Below are positions 36,298-45,828 of a stretch of DNA of 64,000 nucleotides, piece after piece; within the stretch, counting starts at the first letter, position 1, and every line of letters starts with the position of its first letter. The translations under genes and the position numbers were made by a program. The notes below the pieces were generated by a model. The model saw only the letters and a program-made list of their open reading frames with translations, was not told where the DNA came from and did not search any database. The stretch is taken from the NCBI GenBank assembly GCA_023392535.1, contig JAEVYY010000026.1:253357-317356 (forward strand). Reading direction: 5' to 3'. Origin of the DNA: Bacillota bacterium. Its GTDB lineage: Bacteria; Bacillota; Clostridia; Lachnospirales; Lachnospiraceae.

Positions 36298-36311
36298 AAA
36301 ATGTACATTTT
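36298..36311. promoter_or_regulatory. Palindromic operator candidate, AAAATGTACATTTT
   Basis: A perfect 14-base palindrome about 10-25 bases downstream of the predicted transcription start. The position fits repressor blockade, plausibly by the neighbouring RpiR protein (inference). Confidence 0.5.
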
Positions 36312-36404
36312 AAACTTAATTTATAGCGATTAACTATTCAAAATAACTAATTATACTTAAAAAAATTATGCATAATTAACACAAGTACAATTGGAGGGAT
36401 TAAT

Positions 36405-37448
36405 ATGAAAAAGAAGTTATTAGCATTAATGGTGTCAACAGTAGTTGCATTTAGTTTAATAGGATGTGGAAATTCAGCTAGTAAAGAGACTGCTGCACCA
36501 GAAACAGATAAAACAACAGAAGCAGCAGAGACAACAGAGGCTGCTTCGACAGAAACTACAACAGAATCTTCAGGAAAAAAATATGTTATTGGGTATTCGC
36601 CAGCAACATTAAACAATGCTTTCTGGCTGGCAGTTGAAGATGGTGTTAAAAAAGCGATTGAAGAAAGAGGCGTAGATGTTGAATTAGTAGAGGTGGATGC
36701 CAATGGAGATCAATCCATTATGAATGATAGAATCAGTGACCTTATCAGCTCTGGAATCGATGCTTTACTGTTGGCTCCTGCGGACTCAACAGCATGCACT
36801 TCTGCATTAGAGCAGTTAAAATCAGCAAGTGTTCCGGTTATCAACTTTGATACACCTGTAGATGCAAAGGATTTAGTAGAAACGATCATTGCCTCAGATA
36901 ATTACAATGCAGGTTATGTTGTAGGAAAAGACGCAGCTGAAAAAATACAGGATGGCGCTAAAATTTTAGTACTGCATTCTCCAAGAGCAAGCGCTTGTGT
37001 AGACCGTTATGATGGTTTTGTTGCAGCTTTAGATGAGAGCGGTAAGAAATATACAATTGTTAACACACTTGACGGAAAAGGTGATCAGGAAACATCTCTT
37101 ACTATTACGGCTGATGCCATTGTGGCCGACCCTGATTTATCAGTTATCTTCGCAGTTAACGATCCATCTGCAATGGGTGCAGTTAACGCAATTGAACAAT
37201 CCAGCGTAGCATTGGATAACAAAATCATGGTTTATGGAGTGGATGGAAATCCAGATGCTAAAGTTATGGTAAAGAATGGAAAAATGGAAGGAACTGGTGC
37301 ACAATCTCCGGAAACACTTGGCTATGATTCTATGATATCTGCTTTTGATTTTCTGGATGGAAAAACACTTGAGAAAAATGTTGTAGTAGATACGTTTATA
37401 ATAACAGCAGAAAATGTAGATCAATATGGTACAGACGGCTGGCAATAA
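36405..37448 (+). CDS. Sugar ABC transporter substrate-binding lipoprotein
   Basis: Extracellular sugar-binding protein of the RbsB/Peripla_BP_4 class. A lipobox LIGC places the lipidated cysteine at residue 21. A Thr/Glu/Ala-rich linker (about 25-60) tethers the two-lobed domain starting at KKYVIGYSPATLNNAFW. The ribose-binding pattern includes DALLLAPADSTA, VPVINFDTPVDA and VYGVDGNPDA. GGAGGG precedes ATG 36405. First gene of a nine-gene operon whose products suggest a pentose or other short monosaccharide as ligand. Confidence 0.93.
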   Translation: MKKKLLALMVSTVVAFSLIGCGNSASKETAAPETDKTTEAAETTEAASTETTTESSGKKYVIGYSPATLNNAFWLAVEDGVKKAIEERGVDVELVEVDANGDQSIMNDRISDLISSGIDALLLAPADSTACTSALEQLKSASVPVINFDTPVDAKDLVETIIASDNYNAGYVVGKDAAEKIQDGAKILVLHSPRASACVDRYDGFVAALDESGKKYTIVNTLDGKGDQETSLTITADAIVADPDLSVIFAVNDPSAMGAVNAIEQSSVALDNKIMVYGVDGNPDAKVMVKNGKMEGTGAQSPETLGYDSMISAFDFLDGKTLEKNVVVDTFIITAENVDQYGTDGWQ

Positions 37449-37491
37449 GATCACTTCCTTAATACGTTAAGAACGAAAACTATATTAAATA

Positions 37492-37517
37492 GAAAGGCGG
37501 CATGATTGCCGCCTTTC
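37492..37517 (+). other. Intercistronic hairpin between binding-protein and ATPase genes
   Basis: GAAAGGCGGCA (37492-37502) pairs perfectly with TGCCGCCTTTC (37507-37517) around TGAT. No T-tract follows. Such elements often stabilise the upstream mRNA so that the binding protein is made in excess. Confidence 0.7.
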
Positions 37518-37536
37518 ATTAAAAAGAGGTGTAGAA

Positions 37537-39027
37537 ATGCCTAAATTATTAGTTGAAATGGAAGACATTGTTAAGACCTTTCCAGGAGTAAAAGCTTTAA
37601 GCAATGCAAGATTAAATTTATATGAAGGAGAAGTTCTAGGGCTGCTTGGTGAAAATGGAGCAGGAAAATCAACTTTAATGAATGTTCTTGGCGGTATTTA
37701 CAGGCCTGATTCGGGCCAGATCAAAATCAAAGGCAAAGAGGAAAAAATTGATAATGTTATAACAGCAGAAAAATTAGGAATTGCTTTTATTCACCAAGAA
37801 ATAGCATTAGTTCCTTACCTGTCAGTAGCAGAAAATATCTTCTTAGGAAGAGAGTTAATGACTGCGGGAATGGTCGATAAAAACAAAATGTATAAAGAAT
37901 CCAGACAATGGCTTGAAATGGTCGGTCTGGATGTAAATCCGGCAACTCTGGTATGCAGATTAAGTATTGCAAGGCAACAAATGGTCGAGATAGCAAAAGC
38001 TTGTTCTTTGAATATGAAATTAATGATAATGGACGAACCGACATCGTCTTTATCTGAAAAAGAAGTTGATTTATTGTTCGATATGATTAACAGACTAAAA
38101 AATAGAGGAATTGGAATCATTTATATTTCGCACAAACTTTCTGAAATTTTTACGATTACAGACCGAGTTTGTGTCATGCGGGATGGTAGCTATGTAGGGA
38201 CAATTACAACAAAGGAAAGTGACCAGTCAGAATTGGTGCAAATGATGGTAGGCCGTGAACTTACAAATTACTATGTCAGAACTTATAATGAGCCAGGCGA
38301 AATTGTACTGGAAGCAAAAAATATAAACGCAGGAAACCGGGTAGTTGATTGCAATTTCAATGTTCGTAAAGGTGAAATACTAGGCTTTTATGGATTAGTA
38401 GGTGCCGGACGTTCTGAACTGATAAAAGCAGTAATGGGTCTTTATCCTCGAGATAGTGGTCAAATTTTCTTAAAGGGGAAGGATGTAACCAACCTGTCAA
38501 CACTTAAAATTCAAGAAAATGGTCTGGCTCTGGTACCGGAGAACCGAAAACTGGAAGGACTTATATTAAAAAACAGTATTATGTTTAATGTTAGTATTTC
38601 TGTCTTGGGGACTTTTATGAAACATTTTGTGGTTGATAGAAAAAAAGAAAAATTAGTTGTAGATAAAGGAATTACGGAATTAAATATAAAAACGCCTTCC
38701 AGAATGCAGGCGGTGCAAAATCTCTCTGGTGGAAATCAACAAAAAGTGGTGCTGGCAAAATGGTTAGTCTCCAATCCAGATGTGCTCATTCTGGATGAGC
38801 CTACAAGAGGTGTTGATGTTGGTGCCAAAGCTGAAATATACAGTATTATGAATGATATGGCAGCAAAAGGAATGGCAATCATTATGATTTCTTCTGAAAT
38901 GCCGGAAATTATGAATATGTGTGACAGAATGGTGATTATGAGTGAAGGTAAAATTAGAGGCGAGTTGGATAAAGCGGAATTTGAACAGCAGAAAATTTTG
39001 TATTATGCGGTTGCGGAGGAAATTTAA
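37537..39027 (+). CDS. Sugar ABC transporter ATPase, RbsA/MglA-type tandem
   Basis: Energises import of the sugar bound by the lipoprotein. Two fused ABC domains: the first with GENGAGKST (39-47) and the second with a degenerate P-loop GLVGAGRSE (286-294) and LSGGNQQK near 396. This arrangement is standard for carbohydrate uptake CUT2 transporters. Length 496. AAGAGGTG precedes ATG 37537. Its stop codon directly abuts the permease start. Confidence 0.96.
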   Translation: MPKLLVEMEDIVKTFPGVKALSNARLNLYEGEVLGLLGENGAGKSTLMNVLGGIYRPDSGQIKIKGKEEKIDNVITAEKLGIAFIHQEIALVPYLSVAENIFLGRELMTAGMVDKNKMYKESRQWLEMVGLDVNPATLVCRLSIARQQMVEIAKACSLNMKLMIMDEPTSSLSEKEVDLLFDMINRLKNRGIGIIYISHKLSEIFTITDRVCVMRDGSYVGTITTKESDQSELVQMMVGRELTNYYVRTYNEPGEIVLEAKNINAGNRVVDCNFNVRKGEILGFYGLVGAGRSELIKAVMGLYPRDSGQIFLKGKDVTNLSTLKIQENGLALVPENRKLEGLILKNSIMFNVSISVLGTFMKHFVVDRKKEKLVVDKGITELNIKTPSRMQAVQNLSGGNQQKVVLAKWLVSNPDVLILDEPTRGVDVGAKAEIYSIMNDMAAKGMAIIMISSEMPEIMNMCDRMVIMSEGKIRGELDKAEFEQQKILYYAVAEEI

Positions 39028-40026
39028 ATGAAAGAAAAGTTGAATCAATATGAAGATAATATAATATTAGGACCAATCATACGCTACTTCAAACAAAATT
39101 TTGGCATTGTAATGGCACTTATGGTTCTTTGCATTACCTTAAGCATTACGGCGGATAATTTTGCAACAGTAAATAACTGGCTAACGATTCTAAGAACGGT
39201 ATCGACCACGGGCCTTCTGGCAATTGGTGTTACACTTGCCATCATGCTGGGTGGTATTGATTTAATCGCAGGAGCAATGATCGCATGTTCGGGTTGCATC
39301 TGTGTGGTTGCAATGGAGAGAGCAGGACTGCCGATGGTGGTCGCGATTATTTTAGGTTTGGTAGTAGGTGTTTTAGTAGGATTATTAAATGGTGTAATTA
39401 TTGCGTACAGTGGAATTCATCCTTTTGTTGTTACATTAGCTATGCAGAGCATTCTTAGAGGAGCGGCCTATCTGATCGCAAATGGTCAACCGGTACCGCT
39501 TTATGTAAATGAAATTTTTCCGATCATTGGAACGGGTTCGTTAGGAATTATCCCTTATCCAATTATTTATATGTTAATTTGTTTCTTTCTGTTATATATG
39601 CTGTTAAATAAAACAAAAATGGGAAGGTACATATATGCTGTCGGAGGAAATGCAACGGCGGCCCAATTTTCAGGTATCAATATCAAAAAAGTAAAGATAA
39701 CAGTATGGACGATTAGTGGTGTATTAGCGGCTTTCGCGGGTATCGTAATGGCAGCAAGATTATCTTCGGGACAGCCGAGTACGTCGGTCGGTGCAGAAAC
39801 AGATGCAATCGCGGCGAGCGTATTAGGTGGTGTCAGTATGTACGGCGGAGTAGGTGGAGCTGGTGGTGTACTGATTGGTGTATTGGTGATAGGAGTAATT
39901 AGTAATGGTCTTACACTACTGCATGTCAATTCCAACTGGCAGTATGTTGCAAAGGGAATCATTATCTTATTAGCGGTCTATATTGATATGATCAGACAAA
40001 AGAAAATGCAGTCCAGAAGTGAATAA
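39028..40026 (+). CDS. Sugar ABC transporter permease, RbsC-type
   Basis: CUT2-family membrane component with about ten hydrophobic helices in 332 residues. The family stretch GGIDLIAGAMIACSGCI, the GIHPFVVTLAMQSILRG loop and YAVGGNATAAQFSGIN are present. ATG follows the ATPase stop without a gap, implying translational coupling. Only one permease gene is present, so it probably forms a homodimer. Confidence 0.95.
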   Translation: MKEKLNQYEDNIILGPIIRYFKQNFGIVMALMVLCITLSITADNFATVNNWLTILRTVSTTGLLAIGVTLAIMLGGIDLIAGAMIACSGCICVVAMERAGLPMVVAIILGLVVGVLVGLLNGVIIAYSGIHPFVVTLAMQSILRGAAYLIANGQPVPLYVNEIFPIIGTGSLGIIPYPIIYMLICFFLLYMLLNKTKMGRYIYAVGGNATAAQFSGINIKKVKITVWTISGVLAAFAGIVMAARLSSGQPSTSVGAETDAIAASVLGGVSMYGGVGGAGGVLIGVLVIGVISNGLTLLHVNSNWQYVAKGIIILLAVYIDMIRQKKMQSRSE

Positions 40027-40054
40027 TAAAACAAAATATAAGGAGATTACTATT

Positions 40055-40936
40055 ATGTTAGTTAATATGAAAGATATGTTACAGGATGCGGAAAAACACA
40101 ATTATGCGATTGGTTCTCTCAATACTCCCAATTTAGAGACCCTGAGGGCAGTCATTGGGGCAGCAGAAGAATTAAAATGTCCCATTATTATTAACCACGC
40201 ACAGGGGCATGAAAATGTAGTGAAACTCGAGACGATTGCACCATTAATGAAAATGTATGCAGAGAATGCAAAAGTTCCGGTAGCCATGCATATTGATCAT
40301 GGCTTAGATATTAATTTTTCCATGAGAGCGATTAGAGCTGGATTTAGTTCTATTATGTGTGACCGTTCGGATTACCCATTGGAAGAAAATATAGCCTTGA
40401 CGAAATCCTTTGTTGAATTAGTAAAACCGCTTGGAATTACCGTTGAGGCAGAACTTGGTGCAATGCCGAATAATATGCCTTGTGAAGTGCCTGGGCAGGA
40501 GCAGTCAGATTTAAGTGATTTAACCCGATACTACACTTCTGTAGAAGAAGCAAGAGTATTCGCTGAAGCAACTAAGGTTGATGTTTTGGCAATTTCTATT
40601 GGAACAGTACATGGAATGTATAAAGAAAAATCAGATTTAGATATTCAACGTATAGAGGATATTAAGAAGGCAATAAAAGGAACGGGAACACATCTTGGAA
40701 TGCATGGCTGTTCCGGAACAGAGCCGGACCAGGTAGTGGCGGCTATTCATGCAGGAATCAGAAAAATTAATTATTTTACAGCAATGGATACGCAGGTAAC
40801 ACCAGCGATTAAACAAATGATAGATGATTATGATGGAAGACCGCTAAACTATTCCTTGATGGCAAATCTGGCAATGGAAGAATTGAAAAAAGGCGCTAAA
40901 TATGCAATGGAACTATTTATGACTACCAAACAATAA
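40055..40936 (+). CDS. Class II ketose-phosphate aldolase (FBA/GatY/KbaY-like)
   Basis: Zinc aldolase predicted to split a ketose phosphate to DHAP plus an aldehyde. HIDHG carries the catalytic Asp and a zinc His; ISIGTVHGMYK supplies another zinc His. The third His lies in MHGCSG, where FBA enzymes have HGGSG/HGGTG. Length 293. I start at ATG 40055 behind AAGGAG; the longer frame overlaps the permease. It differs clearly from the housekeeping fba at 11330, and its place amid kinases and transketolase indicates a dedicated catabolic step. Substrate unknown. Confidence 0.9.
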   Translation: MLVNMKDMLQDAEKHNYAIGSLNTPNLETLRAVIGAAEELKCPIIINHAQGHENVVKLETIAPLMKMYAENAKVPVAMHIDHGLDINFSMRAIRAGFSSIMCDRSDYPLEENIALTKSFVELVKPLGITVEAELGAMPNNMPCEVPGQEQSDLSDLTRYYTSVEEARVFAEATKVDVLAISIGTVHGMYKEKSDLDIQRIEDIKKAIKGTGTHLGMHGCSGTEPDQVVAAIHAGIRKINYFTAMDTQVTPAIKQMIDDYDGRPLNYSLMANLAMEELKKGAKYAMELFMTTKQ

Positions 40937-40985
40937 ATAAAAATATTTCATCTATTTTGCGGTTCAAAGGAAGGTGCTAGGTTAT

Positions 40986-42473
40986 ATGTATGTAGGGCTT
41001 GATATTGGAACATCAGGAACAAAGGCTGCACTTGTTAAAGAAAATGGAAACGTGTTAAAAGAACATCAAATTAATTATAAATTCAGTAATCTTCAAAATG
41101 GATATCGGGAACTTGACGCTAAAGAAGTGTGGATGGCTGTAAAAGAATGTCTTTATAAAGTGGGACATGATGAGATGGTTAAGACCGTTACAGTATCTGC
41201 ATTGGGAGAAGCTATTATTTTGTTGGACCGGAGTGGAAGCATATTAGGTCCGAGTATTACAGGAACGGACCAAAGAGGAGCGGAAGAGATAGAAGAAATA
41301 TGTTCCAGATTCCAAAAGGATTACTTGACAAATATTACAGGACTAAATATGAGCTCTATTTATTCGGCCAATAAAATAGTCTGGTTAAAAAAGCATCGTA
41401 AGCCGCTATATAAAAAAGCCTGGAAGATAGTGACCTTTCAAGATTTTATTATTTACAAGCTCACCGGAGAAACGCTTATAGATTTTTCAATGGCATCCAG
41501 AACCCTACTGTTCGATATACAAAAGAATGATTGGTGTGAAGAATTATTAATAGGTTTGGAAATCGAACGAGAAAAGCTATCAATACCTATTCGGGGAGGC
41601 TCTATTGTCGGAAAAATAAATCGTAATGTTGCGGATGAAATAGGAATATCTACTGCCATTCAAATTGTGGCAGGAACGCATGATCATATAGGTAATGCAA
41701 TTGGGAGCGGGACAATTCATTATGGAGAGTGTACCAATACGGTGGGAACGACAGAGGGATTAACGGCATTAATTAATAGAGAACAGCTCAATACTAAAAA
41801 TATTGTAGCTTATCAAATTTCATGCGAACCGTTTGTTTTGCCCGGTGTATTTAATACGGTTGCCTGGAATAATACCTCAGGGGTATTGCTTCGTTGGTTT
41901 ACAGAAGAATTTATAAAAAAAGACCATAATGATGACTTAATTGGAACCTATAAAAAATTAAATGCCAAAATGCATAATGAGCCAACTAAATTACTTGTTT
42001 TACCTCATTTTTCTGGAGCTGCAACGCCATATATGGATAGTCAGTCCAAAGGAGCCATCCTGGGACTGACATTGGGAACGAGCAGTAGTGAAATTTATAA
42101 GGCTCTGATGGAAGGAGCTAATTATGAACTGGCGCTTATTTTAGAGTGCCTTAAAAAAACGGGATTTCGTTTATCAAAGTTGACAGCAACTGGAGGTGCT
42201 CTTTCCAGACAATTATTGCAGATAAAAGCTGATATCTTAGGGATAGAAATTCATACTGTCCAAAATAAGCAGACTGGTATACTTGGTGGAGCAATTTTAG
42301 GAGCTGTTGCAGTTGGAGATTTTGATGATTTATCAGATGCCGTTCGTCACATGGTAAAAATGGCTGATGTCTATGAACCAGATGAATATAGAAGAAAAAT
42401 TTATCAGGAGCGAATGCGGATGTATCAAAAATTATATCCAATGTTAGTTGAAATCAATCATGAGTTAGTATGA
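40986..42473 (+). CDS. FGGY-family carbohydrate kinase (xylulokinase-like), first copy
   Basis: Sugar kinase of about 495 residues. Start: YVGLDIGTSGTKAALV; catalytic Asp in GTHDHIGNAIGSG; late ATP-site motifs ATGGALSRQLLQIKADILG. An in-frame GTG at 40974 is an alternative start, but ATG 40986 places the family motif at the N-terminus. It resembles xylulokinases in length, but sugar specificity cannot be read from these motifs. A second, divergent copy lies in the same operon at 44345. Confidence 0.9.
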   Translation: MYVGLDIGTSGTKAALVKENGNVLKEHQINYKFSNLQNGYRELDAKEVWMAVKECLYKVGHDEMVKTVTVSALGEAIILLDRSGSILGPSITGTDQRGAEEIEEICSRFQKDYLTNITGLNMSSIYSANKIVWLKKHRKPLYKKAWKIVTFQDFIIYKLTGETLIDFSMASRTLLFDIQKNDWCEELLIGLEIEREKLSIPIRGGSIVGKINRNVADEIGISTAIQIVAGTHDHIGNAIGSGTIHYGECTNTVGTTEGLTALINREQLNTKNIVAYQISCEPFVLPGVFNTVAWNNTSGVLLRWFTEEFIKKDHNDDLIGTYKKLNAKMHNEPTKLLVLPHFSGAATPYMDSQSKGAILGLTLGTSSSEIYKALMEGANYELALILECLKKTGFRLSKLTATGGALSRQLLQIKADILGIEIHTVQNKQTGILGGAILGAVAVGDFDDLSDAVRHMVKMADVYEPDEYRRKIYQERMRMYQKLYPMLVEINHELV

Positions 42474-42519
42474 GAATAACCCTGTAGAATATAAAAATGA
42501 TACAGTGTGGAGGTAGTAG

Positions 42520-43389
42520 ATGGAAAAAGAAAAGAGACAGTCATTGAAAATAAAGGCAATGCAAATTAGAATGGAATGTCTGCAAGCAATTAAAACAGCA
42601 GGTTCTGGTCACATAGGAGGATCATTTTCATTGGCGGAACTACTGTCTGTGTTATATTTCGACGAAATGAAAGTAGATCCCAATAATCCCAGGAAGGAAA
42701 ATAGAGATAGATTCGTTTTATCAAAGGGGCATTGTGCTCCCGCTGTTTATGCAACGCTTTCATTAAAAGGATATTTTCCGCTGGAAGAATTGGCTACCTT
42801 GAGAAAAATTGATAGCGATTTATCGGGGCATATAGAAATGAAGCATATCCCAGGGGTTGATATGTCTGCCGGGTCTTTGGGGCAAGGACTATCGGTAGCA
42901 GTCGGAATGGCATTGTCGGCTAAGACATATGAAAAAGATTATAGAACCTACTGTATACTTGGGGACGGTGAGATACAGGAGGGACAAGTATGGGAAGCTG
43001 CTATGAGTGCGGGTAATTTTCATTTAGATAATTTGGTTGCAATAGTAGACAATAATAAGCTTCAATTGGACGGAACAGTGGAAGAGATAATGTCTCCCTA
43101 CCCTATTGACCAGAAGTTCAGCAGTTTTAAGTGGAATACCATTGTTATTGATGGACATGATGTGGAACAGGTTGCGAATGCTTTAAAAAAAGCAAGAGAA
43201 ACAAAAGGAAAGCCAACACTAATTGTAGCTGAAACAATAAAGGGAAAAGGAGCTTCTGTATTTGAAAACCAAGTTAGGTTTCACGGGGGGAAGCCTACAG
43301 AAGCAGAATTTGAGGTAGCATTCTGTGAATTAAATTCCAAAATAAAAGAACTGGAGGGACTGATGAATGGGAGAAGCAGTTGCTACTAG
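42520..43389 (+). CDS. Transketolase, N-terminal (TPP-binding) subunit
   Basis: First half of a split transketolase that transfers a two-carbon unit between sugar phosphates. It carries the thiamine pyrophosphate fold: SGHIGGSFSLAELL, SKGHCAPAVYA, the metal-binding GDGEIQEGQVWEA...NNKLQLDG, and RFHGGKPTEAE at the end. Length 289. GGAGG precedes ATG 42520. It overlaps the C-terminal subunit gene by 23 bases, so the two are made together. Split subunits also occur in the apulose-4-phosphate transketolase of apiose-degrading bacteria. Confidence 0.94.
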   Translation: MEKEKRQSLKIKAMQIRMECLQAIKTAGSGHIGGSFSLAELLSVLYFDEMKVDPNNPRKENRDRFVLSKGHCAPAVYATLSLKGYFPLEELATLRKIDSDLSGHIEMKHIPGVDMSAGSLGQGLSVAVGMALSAKTYEKDYRTYCILGDGEIQEGQVWEAAMSAGNFHLDNLVAIVDNNKLQLDGTVEEIMSPYPIDQKFSSFKWNTIVIDGHDVEQVANALKKARETKGKPTLIVAETIKGKGASVFENQVRFHGGKPTEAEFEVAFCELNSKIKELEGLMNGRSSCY

Positions 43390-44329
43390 GGTAGCATATG
43401 GTAAAGCACTGTGCGAGTTTGGTTCGGATAAAGATATTGTGGCTCTTGATGCGGATTTAGCATGTTGTACGATGTCCATTGATTTTGCAAGAAAGTATCC
43501 GGAACGATTTTATAATGTAGGCATTGCAGAAGCTAATATGATTGATATTGCAGCAGGATTTGCTACAACAGGAAAAATTCCATTTTGTCACTCTTTTGCT
43601 ATGTTTACAGCAGGCAGAGGATATGACCAGATTCGTAATAATATTGCATATCCGGAGTTAAACGTTAAAATTATAGGAAGCCATGCCGGACTCACGGTTG
43701 GTGAAGATGGTGCGACTCATCAGTGTATTGAGGATGTGGGCTTAATGCGCACGATTCCTGGTATGACGGTGATTGTCCCTTGTGATGCAAATGAGACAAG
43801 AGAAGCTGTAAAAGCAATGCTTGCATATAAAGGACCTTGTTATTTACGCACGAGCAGATATGAAAATGATGTAATTACAGACAAGTTTAGTGATTATAAA
43901 TTTGAAATTGGAAAAGGAATTGAGTTAAAAAAAGGAAAAGATGTTACTATCGTATCTTATGGACTTATGGTCCAAATAGCTTTAAAGGCTGCAGAACGCT
44001 TAATAAAAGAAGGAATTGATGCTAGAATCATTGATATGCATACCATAAAACCATTTGATAAGGATATCGTACTAAAAGCAGCCGAAGAAACGGGCGCAAT
44101 CGTAACGGCGGAGGAGCATAATATAATAGGGGGGCTTGGCTCTGCTGTATCAGAATTAATAGTCGAAAATAATCTTGTTCCAGTGGAACGAGTAGGTGTA
44201 AACGACATGTTTGGACATTCGGGTAGTGCAGAAGAATTATTAGAACTTTATAACTTGAATGAAAAAACAATTATAAAAAAAGTAAAAAAAGCAATTATGC
44301 GCAAGAACGAGTTAGTTTTAGACTATTAA
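43367..44329 (+). CDS. Transketolase, C-terminal (pyrimidine-binding) subunit
   Basis: Second half of the split enzyme, with the Pyr domain (VALDADLACCTMSIDFARKY, VGIAEANMIDIAAGFA, HAGLTVGEDGATHQ) and the C-terminal transketolase domain (DVTIVSYGLMVQIALKAAE). The Glu in GIAEANM is expected to activate TPP in the partner. ATG 43367 lies eight bases after GGAGGG within the end of the N-subunit gene. Length 320. The overlap and intact motifs in both halves show a natural split, not a frameshift. Confidence 0.94.
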   Translation: MGEAVATRVAYGKALCEFGSDKDIVALDADLACCTMSIDFARKYPERFYNVGIAEANMIDIAAGFATTGKIPFCHSFAMFTAGRGYDQIRNNIAYPELNVKIIGSHAGLTVGEDGATHQCIEDVGLMRTIPGMTVIVPCDANETREAVKAMLAYKGPCYLRTSRYENDVITDKFSDYKFEIGKGIELKKGKDVTIVSYGLMVQIALKAAERLIKEGIDARIIDMHTIKPFDKDIVLKAAEETGAIVTAEEHNIIGGLGSAVSELIVENNLVPVERVGVNDMFGHSGSAEELLELYNLNEKTIIKKVKKAIMRKNELVLDY

Positions 44330-44344
44330 AAAGGAGATATCTAT

Positions 44345-45814
44345 ATGGCTTATATTGGGCTTGATATTGGGACATCTGGTTGTAAGGCATCTGTTGTCAC
44401 AAAAGAAGCAAAGATCCTTGCTACGGCACATGCAGAATATGAGTTGAAATATCCTGAAAAGGGATATGTGGAATTAGACCCGAACGAAATCTATGAAAAA
44501 ATGAAAGAAGTGCTTAAAAAATTAGCGCCGATGTCAAATGATGTCACTTCATTATCTTTATCTAGTTTTGGAGAAGCTTTTGTTCTTCTTGATGAAACGG
44601 GTATTCCATTATGCAATTTTATAACGTATGCCGATAATCGCTGTGCAGGAATCGATAAGCAACTGCTTAAACAGTTCTCGGCAAAAAAAATTTTTGATAT
44701 CACAGGAGTAGTACCAAACCAATCGTTTTCCTTGTGCAAGCTTTTGTGGCTTAGGAAGCATCAACCGAATCTGATAAAGCGTACACATAGTATATTTCTT
44801 GCAAATGATTATTACAATTACCTGCTTACCGGAAACAGAGCTGTCGATTATGGAACGGCATCAAAGACATTATTATTTGATATTCATAAGGAAGACTGGT
44901 CTGAAGAATTACTTCAGGAATTTGATTTTCCTAGAAAATGGTTTTCGCCGGTAAAACGCGTAGGAACTCTGTTGGGTAAATTAAGAGCCGAATTGGCAAA
45001 AGAATTGGGATTGCATGAGGATCTATTGATCTATTTGGGATGTCATGATCAATGCAGTGCGACATTAGGGGGAGGTGTATTTTCTCCTTATAGTGCAATG
45101 ATCGGGGAAGGTTCTACAGAGAGTATTAATTTAATAGTTGATTCCTCTGTATTTGAGCATTCAGAGGAACTCATCAAACACAAATTATGTGTGGAACCAT
45201 TTGTGACAGAGAATCATTATATACTTCCAGCAGCTATCTTAACATATGGAAATTCTATTAGATGGTATCTTAATACCATAGAGACAGGAATAGTTAAAAA
45301 TGTTCCGGAGGATAAAACAGTCTTTGACTTTTTAGAGGAAAACAGCAGAGAAGAGACAGAACTAATATTTTTACCTCATTTATCTGGGGTCAATATCATG
45401 GAACCTGATTCTAAGGTACCGGGTGGATTTTTAGGGATTACACTAGAGACAAAAAGATGGGAACTTTATCGGGCTGTTATGCAAGGGTTAAATTTTGAAA
45501 CCAAAATTAATTTTGATCTCTTACGAAAGCTTGGCTTGTCAATTCAGGCGCTTAGCGCAACAGGTGGGATTACTAATTCTTCCTTATTTATGCAGCTGAA
45601 GGCAGATACTCTTCAGATGAAGATTCAAATATTAGATAATTCTGAAGCAGGCATTATGGGATTGGCTATGATATGTGCAGTAGCAGAAGGAGATTATGAT
45701 GATTATACAACAGCCATAAAACAGTTTGTATCAATCAGGAAAGAATTTAATCCAGAAAAAAATTACAGTAAACTTTTTAAACAATACAAAAAAATAAGAC
45801 AGAAGTTAAAATAG
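44345..45814 (+). CDS. FGGY-family carbohydrate kinase (xylulokinase-like), second copy
   Basis: Sugar kinase of 489 residues with YIGLDIGTSGCKASVV, the catalytic GCHDQCSATLGGG, and ATGGITNSSLFMQLKADTL. It shares the fold and length of the first copy, but the sequences have diverged widely, so different sugars or different steps are likely. AAGGAGATAT precedes ATG 44345. It is fifteen bases from the isomerase gene. Confidence 0.9.
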   Translation: MAYIGLDIGTSGCKASVVTKEAKILATAHAEYELKYPEKGYVELDPNEIYEKMKEVLKKLAPMSNDVTSLSLSSFGEAFVLLDETGIPLCNFITYADNRCAGIDKQLLKQFSAKKIFDITGVVPNQSFSLCKLLWLRKHQPNLIKRTHSIFLANDYYNYLLTGNRAVDYGTASKTLLFDIHKEDWSEELLQEFDFPRKWFSPVKRVGTLLGKLRAELAKELGLHEDLLIYLGCHDQCSATLGGGVFSPYSAMIGEGSTESINLIVDSSVFEHSEELIKHKLCVEPFVTENHYILPAAILTYGNSIRWYLNTIETGIVKNVPEDKTVFDFLEENSREETELIFLPHLSGVNIMEPDSKVPGGFLGITLETKRWELYRAVMQGLNFETKINFDLLRKLGLSIQALSATGGITNSSLFMQLKADTLQMKIQILDNSEAGIMGLAMICAVAEGDYDDYTTAIKQFVSIRKEFNPEKNYSKLFKQYKKIRQKLK

Positions 45815-45828
45815 GAAAGGCAGAGCAT

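Noticed and set aside
42520..44329. Transketolase in two reading frames, which could be a frameshifted gene
   Set aside because: Each half is a complete domain set with its own ribosome site and a 23-base overlap. Split transketolases are normal in prokaryotes.
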